Of a stretch of DNA of 64,000 nt, positions 10,499 through 22,130 are shown piece by piece; the first letter of the stretch is position 1, and each line of letters begins with the position of its first letter. The DNA is taken from NCBI GenBank assembly GCA_963575745.1, contig CAUYUJ010022060.1:540358-604357 (forward strand), written 5' to 3'. The notes under the pieces are model-generated. The model was not told the origin of the DNA. It saw nothing but the letters and a program-made list of their open reading frames with translations, and did no database searches. Source of the stretch: Prorocentrum cordatum (Eukaryota > Sar > Dinophyceae > Prorocentrales > Prorocentraceae). Made by a program: the position numbers and the translations under genes.

Positions 10499-10789
10499 CT
10501 ACTTTGATTGTTTTGATGTCTCCTCGTCGTCCATGCTCACGTGACAAAAAATACAAATCTCGACGTGTCTGACTTGTCCTAGCCGTCGCCGACTTGCTGT
10601 GGCAACGGCCGCGCCGGCATTGCTGTTCAAAGAGATGCCGCAATCAACGCCGAAGTCTGTGAGAATTGCTTGTGGCCCTAAAGCTTCGGAGCCGCCTTTC
10701 ACCATTCCGGTATACTCTGCTTCTCCAGAAAATAATGCCCCTACACTCGGAGTCGAACTCCAAAACTTGATCAACTGTGACCCCCGCAT
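10499..10789 (-). pseudogene. Copia RNase H, element 1
   Basis: Reads GSQLIKFWSSTPSVGALFSG then EAEYTGMVKGGSEALGPQA, the Ty1/copia RNase H pattern (SSTQ..VALSSGEAE) with the second acidic catalytic residue. LNSNAGAAVATASRRRLGQV matches the following DS.AA...R.GLG block with its Asp changed to Asn. VRHVEI replaces the usual RHIE. The stretch is truncated after MDDEETSKQ. In an active element the enzyme removes the RNA template. Confidence 0.75.
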
Positions 10790-10954
10790 TACTGTTCCTC
10801 CGCTTGTTGACTTACGCGTTGTCTTGCTTCCAGCATCGCCGATGTCAGTCCATGCGCTGTACTCTTTAGGGCGCTCTTGATGAATATAATGCTACCTACA
10901 CCTGTCGTGGTTATTGGGGTACTTGCCCAGCGTTGCCGAGCTTCCCCATGCCCC

Positions 10955-11832
10955 TCAGGTTGGGGCGGACGTAGAGCGCGCGAGCTCCTTAACTTCGAAC
11001 TGCAGATCTGAGCGGTCTTGCGCCAGATAGTTTACCCTGGGCACCAAAGCCTGGAATTTCTTAACTTGGTGGATTTGCAATGGCTCCTCGTCTTCTCCTT
11101 TGCAAGGCGGCTTTCCACCTGGCATCTCACGCAGATGCACGCTTTTAGTCCACCTCTTGCCATAACCCAGCGCGGTTTTATTCCACAATTCGGTCGGGAA
11201 TCCTTCTGGACTTCAAACCGTTTGGCCCTGGCCCCCGTCTGCCCTGGATTGAATCCATCACAATCTGTGAAGCATCCTTCGAGCCAATCAAAATCCATAT
11301 CGCATGCTAATGCAGTGGGTTCGTCTCGAAGAACGGTTGGCCAGATTCGCCGCGCCACGTGCTTTACACATGCGCGGTGATGTATCCCCCCTTTGTCACA
11401 ACCAATGCCGCGTGCAAAATCCACGCAACAGTCTTCCCCGCTGCTGGCGGCGCTCCGAATGCGCTACATGGAACAGAATAGACTTCTACATGCCTATTTC
11501 AAGATCTTCTTAGGGTAACCTAATAAAATGATCCCCATGGCCCCGTCGAAAAAGTATGCCCGCTTAGCGTCTATAAATCTCAGCTTGGGTTCCTCTCGCG
11601 CCCCCCATCGGTCATGCCCTATTCCCTCGGTTACTGCCATGGAGAATATTGCTGGGCTTCCAATGGATGGGGTGGCTGGGAATGCGCTCTTTTCTTTGGA
11701 ATTGCACTTGGCTTGCTGGGCCACGAGCCGGGGTCGGTGCTGAGGGTTGGCTTCGTAGCACTGATTACTAACGAGCCACCTCGTACCTGTGGGGGCTGTG
11801 CCGGTAGCAGACCAGCATTCCCCCTCCTTCAC
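10955..11832 (-). pseudogene. Copia reverse transcriptase, element 1
   Basis: The first part (11,832-11,494) reads APTGTRWLVSNQCYEANPQH, RPRLVAQQ and FAATP-like SAFPATPSIGSP, ending in LRFIDAKRAYFFDGAMG, the copia palm motif with its first Asp. The last part (11,188-10,955) reads FQALVPRVNYLAQDRSDLQF and EVKELARS, a typical end of the copia polymerase. Between them (11,424-11,032) only scraps such as MDFARGIGCDKGGIHHRACV (in place of the YVDD region) survive. Confidence 0.7.
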
Positions 11833-12700
11833 TTTCCCGCAGTCCTCGCGCCCCCTGAAGCGGCACCCCCCAACCCGAGCTCTTAACGCGAATTCCGGAT
11901 CGAGCCCGCTGCCTGATACATCGGCCCCTGCACGTAACTGACAGTCTTCGCGGTGGACCTCGCATATTGCCCCCCCCAGGTAACTGGCCGCACTTCCGCA
12001 ACGCTTCCACGTGCCTCACAGGCCCCTGGAACTCTCAGCCAAGCCCGGGGTCGGCGCGGTCCACGAATCCACTGGCGCGGCAGGGCGCCCCGTGCAACCC
12101 AGCAAAAGAAAGGAGCGGCAAGAGCACCCGCCCCACTCTCTTAGCTCCCCCCCCGCTCCCCCCCCCGGATGTCACATACCCTCGCGCCGTCAAGTGATTG
12201 CTCCGAGTCCAAAACCTGAGTTGCTCTGCGCAGGCATGAACTCCATGCTGGCATTGGGCTTCTCGGGGCATCAGGTGGGCTGCGCCGTGATCTCTCCTGG
12301 TCCAAGTTAACGCGGGACGACTCCCACTCTCATCGAATCCGTACATAACCTCATCCACTTGCAATATCTTGTCTGGTTCGCCCCAGTTTACTCTCGGGTC
12401 GCAGGCTCTGAAAGAGCCCCCGCAATCGGTCGTCGGCCGTCGTCTAGATGACCTGGCCATCGAGCATAGCTCGACATTGCGGGTCCGGGCATGCCTCCGA
12501 TTCCATTGTTCGGCATCCTCCAGCTAACTCGAAATGTCGACGATGACCTCGGCGTTTCGCGCTGCGGGCCCTTCCGACGCAGGGGCTGTTAGTCATGGGC
12601 CAAGTGGGCTTGTGCACTCGCGCATCCTCTCCATTAGCGACCTTCTTCAGGTCGCGTCAGCGCGGGCAGCCCCCCTTACTTGCGCGCGCGCACCTTCGCA
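11833..12700 (-). pseudogene. Degraded copia sequence between integrase linker and polymerase
   Basis: Carries no intact domain. It lies between recognisable parts of element 1 and probably represents its variable linker. C-rich runs at 12,140-12,175 may be secondary expansions. Confidence 0.4.
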
Positions 12701-12712
12701 CTTTGACATTCT

Positions 12713-13542
12713 CTACATGTGCGACGCGGTCCGACTTGAGACTCCCGCAGGGAGTTCAAATAGAAAGTATAGCCCACTGCGCTTCTGAACCGAATAAGTC
12801 CAGCGCGAACACGATGCGTTCAACGCCGCAGATTTCCCTTGATCGTTTCTGGCCCAAGTCCTTTCGAGCTGAACGCTTGCATCCTGCTGAAGGCTGCGCG
12901 TGGTGGACTTACCATGAACAATGACGCGGCCTTGCTCTGGATGGTTTTCTTCGCCATTGCTCGCGTAGCCTCGCAACTGGAATCCCATGGGTTTCCATAT
13001 TCATCGCGCGTAGTCAAGTCCATGACTAAGCCCAGCATGGGCCCAACTTTTCCAACGCGCCAGTGACTCGGACTGGCGAATAAGGTGACGCCTTTCTGGG
13101 CGTCGTTGACTTGTTCGGCGGCGCCCAAATCAGCGCCGGGGAACCATTCCGCCACGTCGGTGTCGACCCCATCATGTTTAACCCGGCGCGCGCCTCATCG
13201 GTGTTCAAAATGTCCTGTCATCTGTCTACCTGCTCGCGCGCGCGCCCGCTCGCTCCTCGCCGGGCCCCGTCGCCCCCCCCAGCCCCTGGCCTCCATTGCT
13301 GCATCTCTTCGTCCTCCTTTTATTTCTGCCAAACTTCTCTGATCCCCCCATGGTATCCAAGGTCCTCTTCCTTTCTCTATGCTGCTGCTGACCTTGGCGG
13401 TGCAACCTGCATCGCGGAACTCAATCCATCCTGTCCAAAGATCTCGTAACTCCATGCCACTTTCATCTTTCCAATCGTCGGTTGTGTCTTCCTTGTCGCT
13501 GAATTCCCGGTAAATTAAACGCGCCGGCGTCGCGTGGTTCAA
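12713..13542 (-). pseudogene. Copia pol linker with Asp/Glu and SPPR-type motifs, element 1
   Basis: The 13,155-12,820 frame reads VGPMLGLVMDLTTRDEYGNP, then FMVSPPRAAFSRMQAF. This resembles the segment of dinoflagellate copia polyproteins I know as DLT..DD.G..WDF followed by SP.C..FS..Q. The adjoining 12,988-12,713 frame continues with fragments in other phases. The function of this region is unknown. Confidence 0.55.
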
Positions 13543-14055
13543 TCACTTGGGGGTTATTACGCCCATGTCTCGAGGCGCATGCACTTTGGTTCTGGGTTCG
13601 CGATCCCGTCAAATGGCTAACTCGCCCTCAACAATCCAGTCGTCTACCCATGTATCCTCCCTATATTTGCCCTGCTGGGGGCCGCCGGGTCCCATCCTCG
13701 TCTGAGCAGCTGCCTATCTCTATTGGGTGTTTGGGTCGTCTTGTCTTTAGGGCCAGTCGACAGAGCTTTCTCGACATTTTGCGCTATGTGGTTCGTGGGC
13801 TGCGTCTCCTCTGGCGATATCTTTGCGCCCGCGACGGCCCGGCGCAGGCCCCGTGGCCAGGCGCTCCGACGTCTTCGCTGTGCTTCCTCGAGCCACTAAC
13901 TGCTGGGCATCTGCAGCTAGACCATGACTGGGCTGTGCAATTGGCAAAGTCACTCCGCCTCGAGCCCCCGTCCCACGCGCGCGCCGGTCTAGTTGCCAGG
14001 GTAAACCTGTCATGTCGCGAAACTCATTTACTTTCCATTACTCCTCATCACTGCC
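13543..14055. other. Unassigned, inside copia element 1
   Basis: No motif seen on either strand. Presumed decayed element sequence, because it lies between two recognisable parts. Confidence 0.4.
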
Positions 14056-15549
14056 TTAATGCCTGGTCTCGCGAGACTCGATGGCGCCCTCTGGAATGCC
14101 AGCGATTAACTCTCGGCTGGTCATGTATTCCAAGAAATTTATATCACTCCCGCACCTTGCATTGCGATTGTTGCCACCTGCGTTAAGTGGAGCTTTTAAG
14201 TGCGCGACGCATTTTCCAGACGCGGGCAATTGTTTGTTGAATTTCCGCTGTCGGCACCTCTCGCGGGCCGTCTTGTCTCCGGCGCCGACCGCGAACTTTT
14301 CGATGAAAAACGCGCACGGGGCGCTACCAACGTGCAAGGGCATGCCCTTCAAAGGATTCAATACCCTGTTTCCCGCCCGAGACACTCTTTGATGTCCCAA
14401 GTGGACCTTTATCGAACGCCCTGCTGACTTCACCATTCGCCTGGGAGTCACTGGCCGGACTGACATTAACTCCCAGGTTGAGGTCGCGCGAGGCTTGAAC
14501 AACTTTCCTACATGCTGCAATGGATGAACCCCGTCGCTGTCGAGGATCACTCTTTTACGACCCCAGCAGTGCATGGCGATGATTGGGTTTCTTTCGCTTC
14601 CTTCCTCGCCTTCCCTCTTCCCGCTGAGCCGCATGTAGCCGACTGAGGTCGCCCGTAAACCTTGCCCTGGCATCTCCAACCTATTTCTGAAGTCTCCACA
14701 GCCTCAGCCTCCCCGCGGACTGCCGCGCCCTTCGCGCCGCTGAGCTGACTGCCCCCGCCCTCGTCCGCTTCTTCTTCCTCCGGGTTCAAAGTGATTCGAT
14801 TTCGAATGGGGCTCGCGGGCTCACCCGGACACGATGGAATAGGCCCGCCATGAATCCCCAGCCCGGGAAATACATCTCACATCTCTCATCGCTAACTTCC
14901 TCGATGTTCCTCGTTTCCCCCCTCACCTGCGATGACTTGTTTTGGCCCGCGCGGTGAACTGGAAGTTGGGGTTTCCTCGTGGACTGGTGTCTTGTGCCCC
15001 GTCACTTTGCGCTCAAGATATCTGCGAGATCGCCCGTCGTTGTCCCGACCTAAGACTATGCGATTCCCCGCTTCTACCACTGCGCGCGCAGATCCGAATG
15101 CCCTTTCCAAGATCAGCTACTTGGCTGGGCATGCTGACCATGGGCCCCATTTTCTTCTTTGCTATCCACAAAAACTCGTTGCCCATGATTCCTGAGGGCT
15201 GACCGATTATCTGCGCTTTAACGTCTGCCGCCCCTGGAGACCCCCGCGGGTGCAACCGCGCTCGGAGGCCCAACCGCGTCACGTGCTCCTGAGCCCCCAC
15301 GACGGCAACAATCGCTTCCCTTCCGCTCTCCTGGCCCCTCATTGGTACCTCATGTACATCCTTGTCGGGCCCCTCCATCTCCACTAGCTGCAGTTCGGCG
15401 CGCTCTTGCATCCGCTCGGTCTCCTCCTTGTCGCGCTCTCCGATTCGGTTGCCGCGCTTGGTGCTGTGGTCGCAGATAACAAGGCATTCATTTGATGCGT
15501 GCCTCCTCTTGCCCCCTGACCTCGCCTCTGCTCCTCCTCTATGTGTCAT
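14056..15549 (-). pseudogene. Copia integrase, element 1, broken
   Basis: Inserts cDNA into the genome in active elements. The N-terminal side (15,300-15,013) reads GIMGNEFLWIAKKKMGPMVS and HSLRSGQRRAISQIS, which line up with the catalytic core (LVAKDR.TG, SDQE.AI) with acidic residues lost. The C-terminal part (14,480-14,060) reads VGAGDKTARERCRQRKFN, then KQLPASGKCVAHLKAPLNAG and INFLEYMTSRELIAG, the known DG.TAYER..GK and WLG...SGE blocks. Zinc-binding and core residues are not intact. Confidence 0.65.
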
Positions 15550-15600
15550 GGTGCTCTTGACAGCAGTTATCTGATCGTGAAATCATCTTTCACCCTCGGA

Positions 15601-16145
15601 TCCTCGCGCCGGAACGGCTGCAGTACGTCGTGCCACAATGTCATTATCACATCAACGCGTCATGTTACGCGCGCGCCTCACGCGGGGCCTCGGGGCGCCA
15701 GGGGCACGAAAAGGGGCCGTCAGGAGCGCCACTTGCCGACGCCCCTCCTCGAGTCTTTTGCCGAGGGGCCCGCGAATCACATGCAAAATCTCTGGCCTCG
15801 GCGAGCAGCGCGATGAGCGCGCCATGTCAGACATGGCGGAGGGCCTCGCAGAAGGGCGCGAGCCTCACCGTCCAAAACACAGCGCGCAGGTCCGCTTCGA
15901 AATGAGGCGGCGTCTCCTCGACCGAAGCCCACAGCAGTTCCCGTCGGCGTGGATCGCGGACGCCTCGCCGTCGGCGCGAAACGTCGCGGGCGTGCCGGCA
16001 GGCGCGAGCTTCGTGCAAATCAGGCATCCAGCACGAGGGATCAGTCGTCTGGCATGTCCTTGAAGCGCGTTGCACACCGCCGACGAGTGGGCCACCGTGT
16101 TCACCGACTCGAGGTGGTAAAACTGCGTCGCGCCACGCCGAGCAA
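15601..16145. other. Unassigned stretch between two copia fragments
   Basis: GC-rich. A minus-strand frame of about 90 residues (16,149-15,865) with two Cys-containing segments is not recognised. Could hold terminal repeat or gag remnants. Confidence 0.4.
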
Positions 16146-17264
16146 TCACAGGTGTCTCAGCATCTGGGGACGAGGGTGGGCTACAGGTGTAGGCGGGTCT
16201 GGCTCTCGCTCATGCTCAGGCTCCACCTGCGTCGCACCTCCAGCGCTCGCGACCGCTGCTCCTTGCTGGCGTAGATACATGCAGCAGATCGCAAGCGTCA
16301 TCCCCGCCAACATGCAGAGTTCCGACCAGACCAGGGCAATCATCACGTGTATGTCTGGTGTGGATGTCGTCGTTGTCGTCGTGGTCGTGGTCTCAGCCCT
16401 AACTGCGTTCGCCATCGCCATGAACGCCGCCGCGCATCGCGCCCCCATTGTCGCCGCCAGGGCCGCCGCAATCCCAGCGCCGTACTTCCCAACGGACGTC
16501 ATCCCCAGCACCGATCGGCATTTCTCCAGCGCAGCCTTGCCCAGGTTCTTGGTGCCGACGTCGGGTGGGTTCTCCGTGCCCTTCACCTTCAGGATATTGA
16601 TCTGTCCCGTCCCGACGAGCTGCTGGAGCCGTGCCCACTTGACCTCCGGGCGCCGCAGCCTGCCGAGACCACGCCGCGAGGCAATCGCGATAGCGGAGGA
16701 GGCGTCACACTCGATCTCCAGAGACGTGTCGAAGCCCTCGAACCTCCCGAGTTCACGAACGCACGGCATCCCCGCGGCGAGCTCCACTGCCGCGAGGTTC
16801 TCGGCCTCCGGACTGGACTGAGCCAAGGCGTCTCCGTGCGAGCGTAGGCACTGGCGACCACGCCGCACCATCGCACGATCCCGCACGCCGTCGACTTTCG
16901 AGTCTCGCGGCGCCCAGCCCAGTCCGAGACGGCACACCATCGCAGACGCTTCCAGTCCCGTGACGAGCGGCGAACCATCGCCAGGTCGATCGTCTCGCTG
17001 AGGCAGCGGAGGAAGTGCTTCAGGTACTTCATATCGGCCGAGCGTGGCTCGCTCAACTGTCTGCCCAGCTCCTTTCAGCGGGTTCATCGCGCCCAGCCTC
17101 CGCGGAACGGCGTACTGGATCTTCTCGCAGCACCTCCGGCATAGCGAACGCTCCTCGCGTTTGAGCGGCTGCTCGGCTCCAGGATGTGCGAGGTCTGGTC
17201 TCGCGCCCGCAGCGCCCGCCGCCGCGCGGCCCGACATCCCCGCGGCCTCGAGGATGCTCTCCAC
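16146..17264 (-). pseudogene. Copia RNase H with an unusual hydrophobic C-terminal tail, element 2
   Basis: One open frame of about 372 residues. The RNase H part has SSPEAENLAAVELAAG, then ECDASSAIAIASRRGLGRLR, KWARLQQLVGTGQINILKVK and NPPDVGTKNLGK, three of the four acidic catalytic positions. The first (SDWAG) is found just upstream in another frame (about 16,930), so a frameshift separates them. After the domain about 110 residues follow with two hydrophobic segments (AAALAATMGARCAAAFMAM and MIALVWSELCMLAGMTLAIC), split by a Thr run. This half of element 2 is much better preserved than element 1. Confidence 0.8.
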
Positions 17265-17279
17265 ATTGCTGGGCTTGCT

Positions 17280-18289
17280 CTACTCCACGACCACGCCCCC
17301 GAACCGCTGCAATGACGACCCGAGGTAGATCACAGGAGCCCCACCCAGAACGCGTCGCCCTTTGACCGCAAGGTGCTTGGCCAGCTCGTCGAAGACCTCG
17401 TCGAACGCACTCTGCGTCGGGCCCGAGGCAAGGGGATCGCCCGCGTGAACACCGACCCCGATGCCCTTCCCCTCGCGGCGGTTGATCGCGGGCTCCGCCT
17501 TGCACGCCTCGAAGCCAAGGAACTCCTGAAACCTGAGCGCCGCCTCTCTGAGCCTATAGAGAGACCTCTTCAGCTTCCACGCGAAGCCGTGCCCCATGCC
17601 GCACTCAGGCGGCATCGCCACGTAGATCTCGGCGCCCTGCTTCACTGGCGCGCGCGCGCGAAGGCCACGCTGAAGTCCATCGCCGCGATGACGCGCTCGA
17701 GCAGCAACGCCGCCGCCATCAGCACGCGCGCGGCCTCCGTGCAAGGGGCGCAGGCGAAGAAATCATCCGCCTGCGCATCCCTGAACTGCTTCGCGACTAA
17801 CGCGTTCCTGACGCCGTCGCTCTTTTCGCGGTAACGCCAGCGCGTGCCCCAGACCTTCTTGTCGCGAGGGCGCTCGACCACCTGCCCGATGTCGAGCGAC
17901 TCCATGAACTTCATCTCCCGCTTGATGCCCTCACGGACCTGGCCCCTGTCGAGCTGCTCGCCGTCGTCGCCGTAGAACCTCGAGCCGAACCCGCGCATTC
18001 TCCGCCCGAAGAGACCCCCCATAAACGCGAAGAAGCCCCCGAGAGGACCCAGGAAGCCCCCAACAAGCAGCCCAAAGACACCGAAGGCCCCCGAGAAGCC
18101 CAAAAGGGGCCACACAATGGCCGCCGAGAGCCTTCGAACCTGCCTCCGCGAGGCTCGCGCGAAGCCACCCAACGAGATCACCGCGGATAGCCCCGAGGCT
18201 CCATGCCCGCGACGCCCGCGAGACACCTTCCCGGAACCCAGCCGCGGCGACAATGCCACCCCAGGCAGTCCGATGTACCGCCTCAGCAA
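17280..18289 (-). pseudogene. Copia reverse transcriptase, element 2
   Basis: From the N-terminal side: EGIKREMKFMESLDIGQVVE, KVWGTRWRYREKSDGVRNAL, AALLLERVIAAMDFSVAFAR with the first palm Asp (18,289-17,642). Then EIYVAMPPECG, FAWKLKRSLYRLREAALRF and IYLGSSLQ (17,744-17,280). The YVDD box reads HAGDP, so the active site is altered. Two overlapping frames are needed. Between 18,115 and 17,995 the frame holds a Gly/Phe-rich insert that belongs to the dispersed 21-bp repeat family. No integrase lies upstream; a helicase remnant begins instead, so the element is 5'-truncated. Confidence 0.8.
17995..18115 (-). repeat. 21-bp family repeat, copy inside copia element 2
   Basis: Plus strand runs GAAGCCCCCGAGAGGACCCA and similar units of about 21 bp. 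On the minus strand it adds GAFGVFGLLVGGFLGPLGGF to the polymerase reading without breaking frame. Confidence 0.55.
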
Positions 18290-20530
18290 TTATTCCCCCC
18301 CTGGCCCCCATCGCAGAAAAGTCGACCAACTCCCCACCTTTCTATGACTCCCTCCTCTTCCCGTTCCCCCTGGCGGCCCCGCGCGCTCGCCCGCCGCCGC
18401 CAGCGCCGCCGCGGGTCTCCCGCGCAGGCCTTGCGCTTCAGCGCGCGCCCCTTGCGGGCGCGCGCGAAGTTCGGACCGCGCGCGAACTGACATTTCTGGG
18501 GCTTCCTCTCGCAGGCGTCGAAGCACCCGCGCGCTTGCCAATTGCGAGCCGCAAAGCCGACGGCAATGCACTTCACGCGCGCAACTTTACTCTTCATCGT
18601 GAAATGATCACTCTCTTGTCTGTCGTTGACGCGGCCCCGTCGAGGGAACTCCTCGTCGCGCGTAGCGCACTTGAGCTCTCGCTCCAACCGCTTCGCCGCG
18701 TCGGCTGCGACCTTCGCGGTGACTCCACATTTCGAACAAATCTCCACGCGCCGCTCCAACCTTCCTTTCTCTTCGATGGTCTTTCTTCTGCGAGGGGGAC
18801 AAATGCCGAGCGCCCCAGAACGCCGCCCCGCAACTGGGGGCGCGGCGCGTCAACGACGTCGCTTCCGCCTCAGCCTTCCTCTCGCGGTTCGAAGTCTCTG
18901 CGTTTTCTTTTCGCGCTGCCCTTTCACTTGCCCCGGCGCACGTCCGACGCGCCCTCTCCCCGAGCGCGGGGCGTCTCCTCTGCGCGTCCGACATCTCCGT
19001 GTTCTCGTCGAAAAACGACAGGCGCGTTTTGTTTGGGCATCGCTCTGCGCAGACGCCCCCCCTTCCACTTCGCGCAGCTACTACGCGCCTCGTTCTTCGA
19101 CTCGACGCCCTGGCACATCGCGCAGCGCATGGTGTTAATACCCCCCGTCGCCGCGCCCCGCGACGCCCCCGTCGCCGCCCTGCCGAGCAGATCCGTCGCC
19201 CTCCCCTTTCGTTGCCCATGTCTTGCATGTGTTCCGTAATGTTTCGTCTGCGCTCTTCGTCACTGCCGTGCGCTCATTGCAAAACGCTGGCCTCTCTCTC
19301 CTCTGAAACTCGCGCTGCATGAACGCCTCTACCAGCAAACTCCGCCGGCACCGCTCGAACTTGGTCTCGCGGCGTTAGGGCCGCCCCCCACTCTTCCCAA
19401 TTCACGGCTTCTCCTCGGAGCACCTGCAACAGCCTTCTCGCGCCTGCCATCTCACCTTCGTTGCGCGGCTTCCTATCAAAAGGCCAGAAGATCAAAAGGT
19501 TATCTCGCCTGCGCGCGCGATGGCGGCGCAACTTGACGTCCAACTCACATCGCGCCCTCTTTCAAGGTCCGCTATCGCTGCCCCCGTGGCCCAGCCCCGC
19601 GCAGCGCGCGCCGTCGCTGCCAAAGACGGGGCGATCATGAACTGCGTGCGTTTCGCGCGCGACACTGGGCGCTTCCAATGCCCGCCCAAGAACCATTGCC
19701 GCATTTCGATGGGAAGATCGGATGCAGACCCGGCTCCCAGCCTGGCAGGTGCCACTCCTTGGCGTGGAAGTCCAATGCAATCACCCGCAGTAGATGTAAC
19801 AAGACTTCCTCGTAATCATCCCCCAGGACCTCGTCCTCGTGCAAAGCTCATCCACGGATCGCTGCTGTGCGCCCCCGAAGAGGCTGCTTCTTCGGCCGAC
19901 CCAGATGATTCCCCACAGCCACGGGCATCCCCTTCGCCAGCGGTAGTCACCCCGGCAAGCTTGCGCACTCCTTGTCGCTGTACCCCAGCGAGAGTCTTTT
20001 CTCCTCCACCATGTGCGGCCGCCTCTGTTCCCCCCCATGGCACGGGCGGCTTCTGGCTGCGAACCGGAGCAGCTGTTCTCCTCGCTCCTTTGCCCACTGC
20101 GCAGCTCTCTGCTTCCCGACGTGGCAGCGAATGTCCTGATTCGCATAAATGGCGACGGCGTCGAGAACATTTTCCTCGCGAAACCGCGTCTTCCGGCGAC
20201 GTCGCGACGAGTTTTCTCCTCGTTCGCTCCACTTTGCACTCATCACGCTCTAGCCCGTTCTGTTTCGCAATTACCTCTGCCTCTCTTACACAACGAGCGT
20301 TTCCGCACAACGGTGCACCGTTCACCCACGACCCCGGAACATCCGTCGGTCTGCCATGCAACGAATTGCGCGTGAATTCAGCAAGCGCTCCTCGGCGAAA
20401 CTCGTCCTGCACTGCAAGAAACCACTAGTCCTTGTCCTCCACTCGCTTGCGCTCTGTCAATTCCGTCATTCCTTGCGCTGCCCCTTCGCCTCCTGCTCCC
20501 CAGAAGATATACTGCCCGTGGTCCTCCGTG
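18290..20530 (-). pseudogene. Decayed helicase-family gene with cysteine-repeat C-terminus
   Basis: Read downward: QGMTELTERKRVEDKD, then an in-frame stop, then WFLAVQDEFRRGALAEFTRN and VPGSWVNGAPLCGNARC (20,480-20,300). Next come QRAAQWAKERGEQLLRFAAR (20,246-19,947), EWHLPGWEPGLHPIFPSKCG and SLAATARAARGWATGAAIAD (19,844-19,562), which correspond to the GLYPI and TAHAAQG helicase motifs. RRDNLLIFWPFDRKPRNEGE and LRGEAVNWEEW (19,543-19,274) follow. A chain of Cys-pair units (CNERTA...CKTW, CAMCQG...CAKW, CSKCG...C) runs to 18,290. I know this order as a common dinoflagellate PIF1-like helicase family. Multiple frame changes and stops make it a pseudogene. Confidence 0.65.
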
Positions 20531-20553
20531 GCACACGGCGCGTATTTCCTCAC

Positions 20554-20554
<1 letters not shown>

Positions 20555-20608
<54 letters not shown>
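20555..20608 (-). repeat. Homopolymer T54 (poly(A) on the minus strand)
   Basis: An uninterrupted run of 54 T on the plus strand. On the minus strand it is a poly(A) following the sequence at 20,609 and above, as expected of the 3' end of a retroposed transcript inserted next to the helicase remnant. Confidence 0.9.
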
Positions 20609-20612
<4 letters not shown>

Positions 20613-21154
20613 CGAAGTGGGCAGCGCATTAATGGCTGTCCCCGACGGTGGCTCCAATCGATAGAACTTTCCCGTGAACAACACATTCAAGCCCCCAGAA
20701 GGTCTGTCCACACCGTCTCCTCCTACCTTCGTGTCACTTGCGAATGACATGCATGAGCGCAAGTGCGAGTCGGGCACCCGAGACATTTCCAGCTTGCTCG
20801 AAGATCCCCTCCAGAGGCCCCAGAGATCCCCGAACAAAAACATAAAAGGACCCCAGGAGGCCCCCAGGACCCCCCCAAGAAGCCCAAATACCTCCCTAAG
20901 AAGCTCAAATACCACCTCCAAGAAGCCCACGTGAGGCCTCCCACGACATCGTATCAGACATCCGAGCGCCTTCAGACCCGCAACCCACACACGGCGGCGG
21001 GATACACCCCAGGCCAATCGAGAACCACTCCTCCGGTTTCTGGACCGATGCCTGCCGTCTGTGAACGATGGTCCAAAGGACCGCGCTCCCGAAAAACTCA
21101 AGGGGTCGGCGGATGCGGCGTAAGCCTATCGAGTCGAACAGTTGTTTTTGTTCC
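20609..21154. other. Unassigned stretch with a degenerate 21-bp family repeat (20,810-20,935)
   Basis: No gene recognised. The repeat portion reads CCCAGGAGGCCCCCAGGACC and similar on the plus strand. The 200 bp next to the poly(A) on the minus strand could be the 3' end of a retroposed transcript. Confidence 0.45.
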
Positions 21155-21305
21155 CCCTCCGTCCTCCTCCTCCTCCTCCTCCTCCTTCTCCTGCTCCTCA
21201 TCCTCTTGCTCTTCCTCCTCCTCCTCTTCCTCCTCCTCCTCCTCCTTCTCCTCCTCCTCCTCCTCCTCCTCCTCCTCCTCCTCCTCCTCCTCCTCCTCCC
21301 CTTCT
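21155..21305 (+). repeat. (CTC)n microsatellite with CTT/CTG variants
   Basis: CCT/CTC units fill this block; nearly perfect from 21,240 to 21,298. Confidence 0.95.
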
Positions 21306-22130
21306 GGCTGAGTGCCCAGACATGCTCGCGTCGTGAAAAATCACAACGGGTGATTTTTGTCAGTTTTTCGCGGGGCCCGTTGCTGACCCCAGGACCCTGT
21401 GATGAAACACCCCCCATGGGGAAAGGACCAGGACTTCCAGGTGCGCCGCCGTGGAAACATTGGAACATCGGCTGTCTGGGTCCCCCTTCTTGCCCGTCCA
21501 CCCTCTCCTGCGCCGCCCGCCCACCTCCTCCTCCTCGTCCAGATCCTCCTGGTCCTCCCGACACTCCCCGCTGGATGGCCGTTGTGACGAAGCTGATTGA
21601 GCTGTTTCTACTCCTCCTTGGCCTCCTCCTCCCTCCTCCTCCTCCTCCTCCTCCTCATCCTCCTCCTCATTATCCTCCTCATTCCTTTTTCCTCCTCCTC
21701 CTCCTCATCTGTCCCAGTTGGTCCCTGTAGAAGTCGGAGAAGCGCTGCAGCTCGGACATCAAGCGCGCAATGGCTGCCTGCTCGTCTGACGAGCCCGAGC
21801 TGTCCACCACCTCCTCCGCGGGACAGATGGCCCCCTCCCTTCCTTCAACTCCTCTTCGACGGCCCCCCTCTACAATACCAACTCTCTCTCTCTCTCTCCC
21901 TCCCTTCCTCCTCCTCCCAGTCTCTCGCTCTTTCTTTATTTCTTTATTTCTTTCTTTCTCTCTCTCTCTCTCTCTCTTCTTGTATGTATGGATCCACACA
22001 TATATAAACATAAGTATCAGAATATATCCAGATATCTCCATCCCTGCATATCTCTCTCCCCCATGTCTCGCGCAACCTCCTCATTCTCCTCCCCCTCTGC
22101 ACTTATCTCTCCCCCATAGCTCGCAAACTC
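21306..22130. other. Unassigned; pyrimidine-rich tracts
   Basis: Contains (CTC)n-like DNA at 21,610-21,715, a CT-rich tract at 21,870-21,990 and a short TA-rich piece (22,000-22,040). No coding motif was found. Confidence 0.6.

Larger units (their letters stand above)
10499..15600 (-). mobile_element. Ty1/copia retrotransposon 1, strongly decayed
   Basis: Minus-strand order is integrase (15,549-14,056), linker (about 13,155-12,700), reverse transcriptase (11,832-10,955), RNase H (10,789-10,499), the copia order. Every domain is broken by frameshifts and stops, so only islands can be recognised. Long terminal repeats were not found by eye; gag and protease are not recognised either. Flanked on the high side by unassigned DNA and a second copia fragment. 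Confidence 0.75.

Noticed and set aside
21068-21730. Ser/Leu/Pro-rich frames as membrane proteins
   Set aside because: Leucine runs come directly from (CTC)n arrays.
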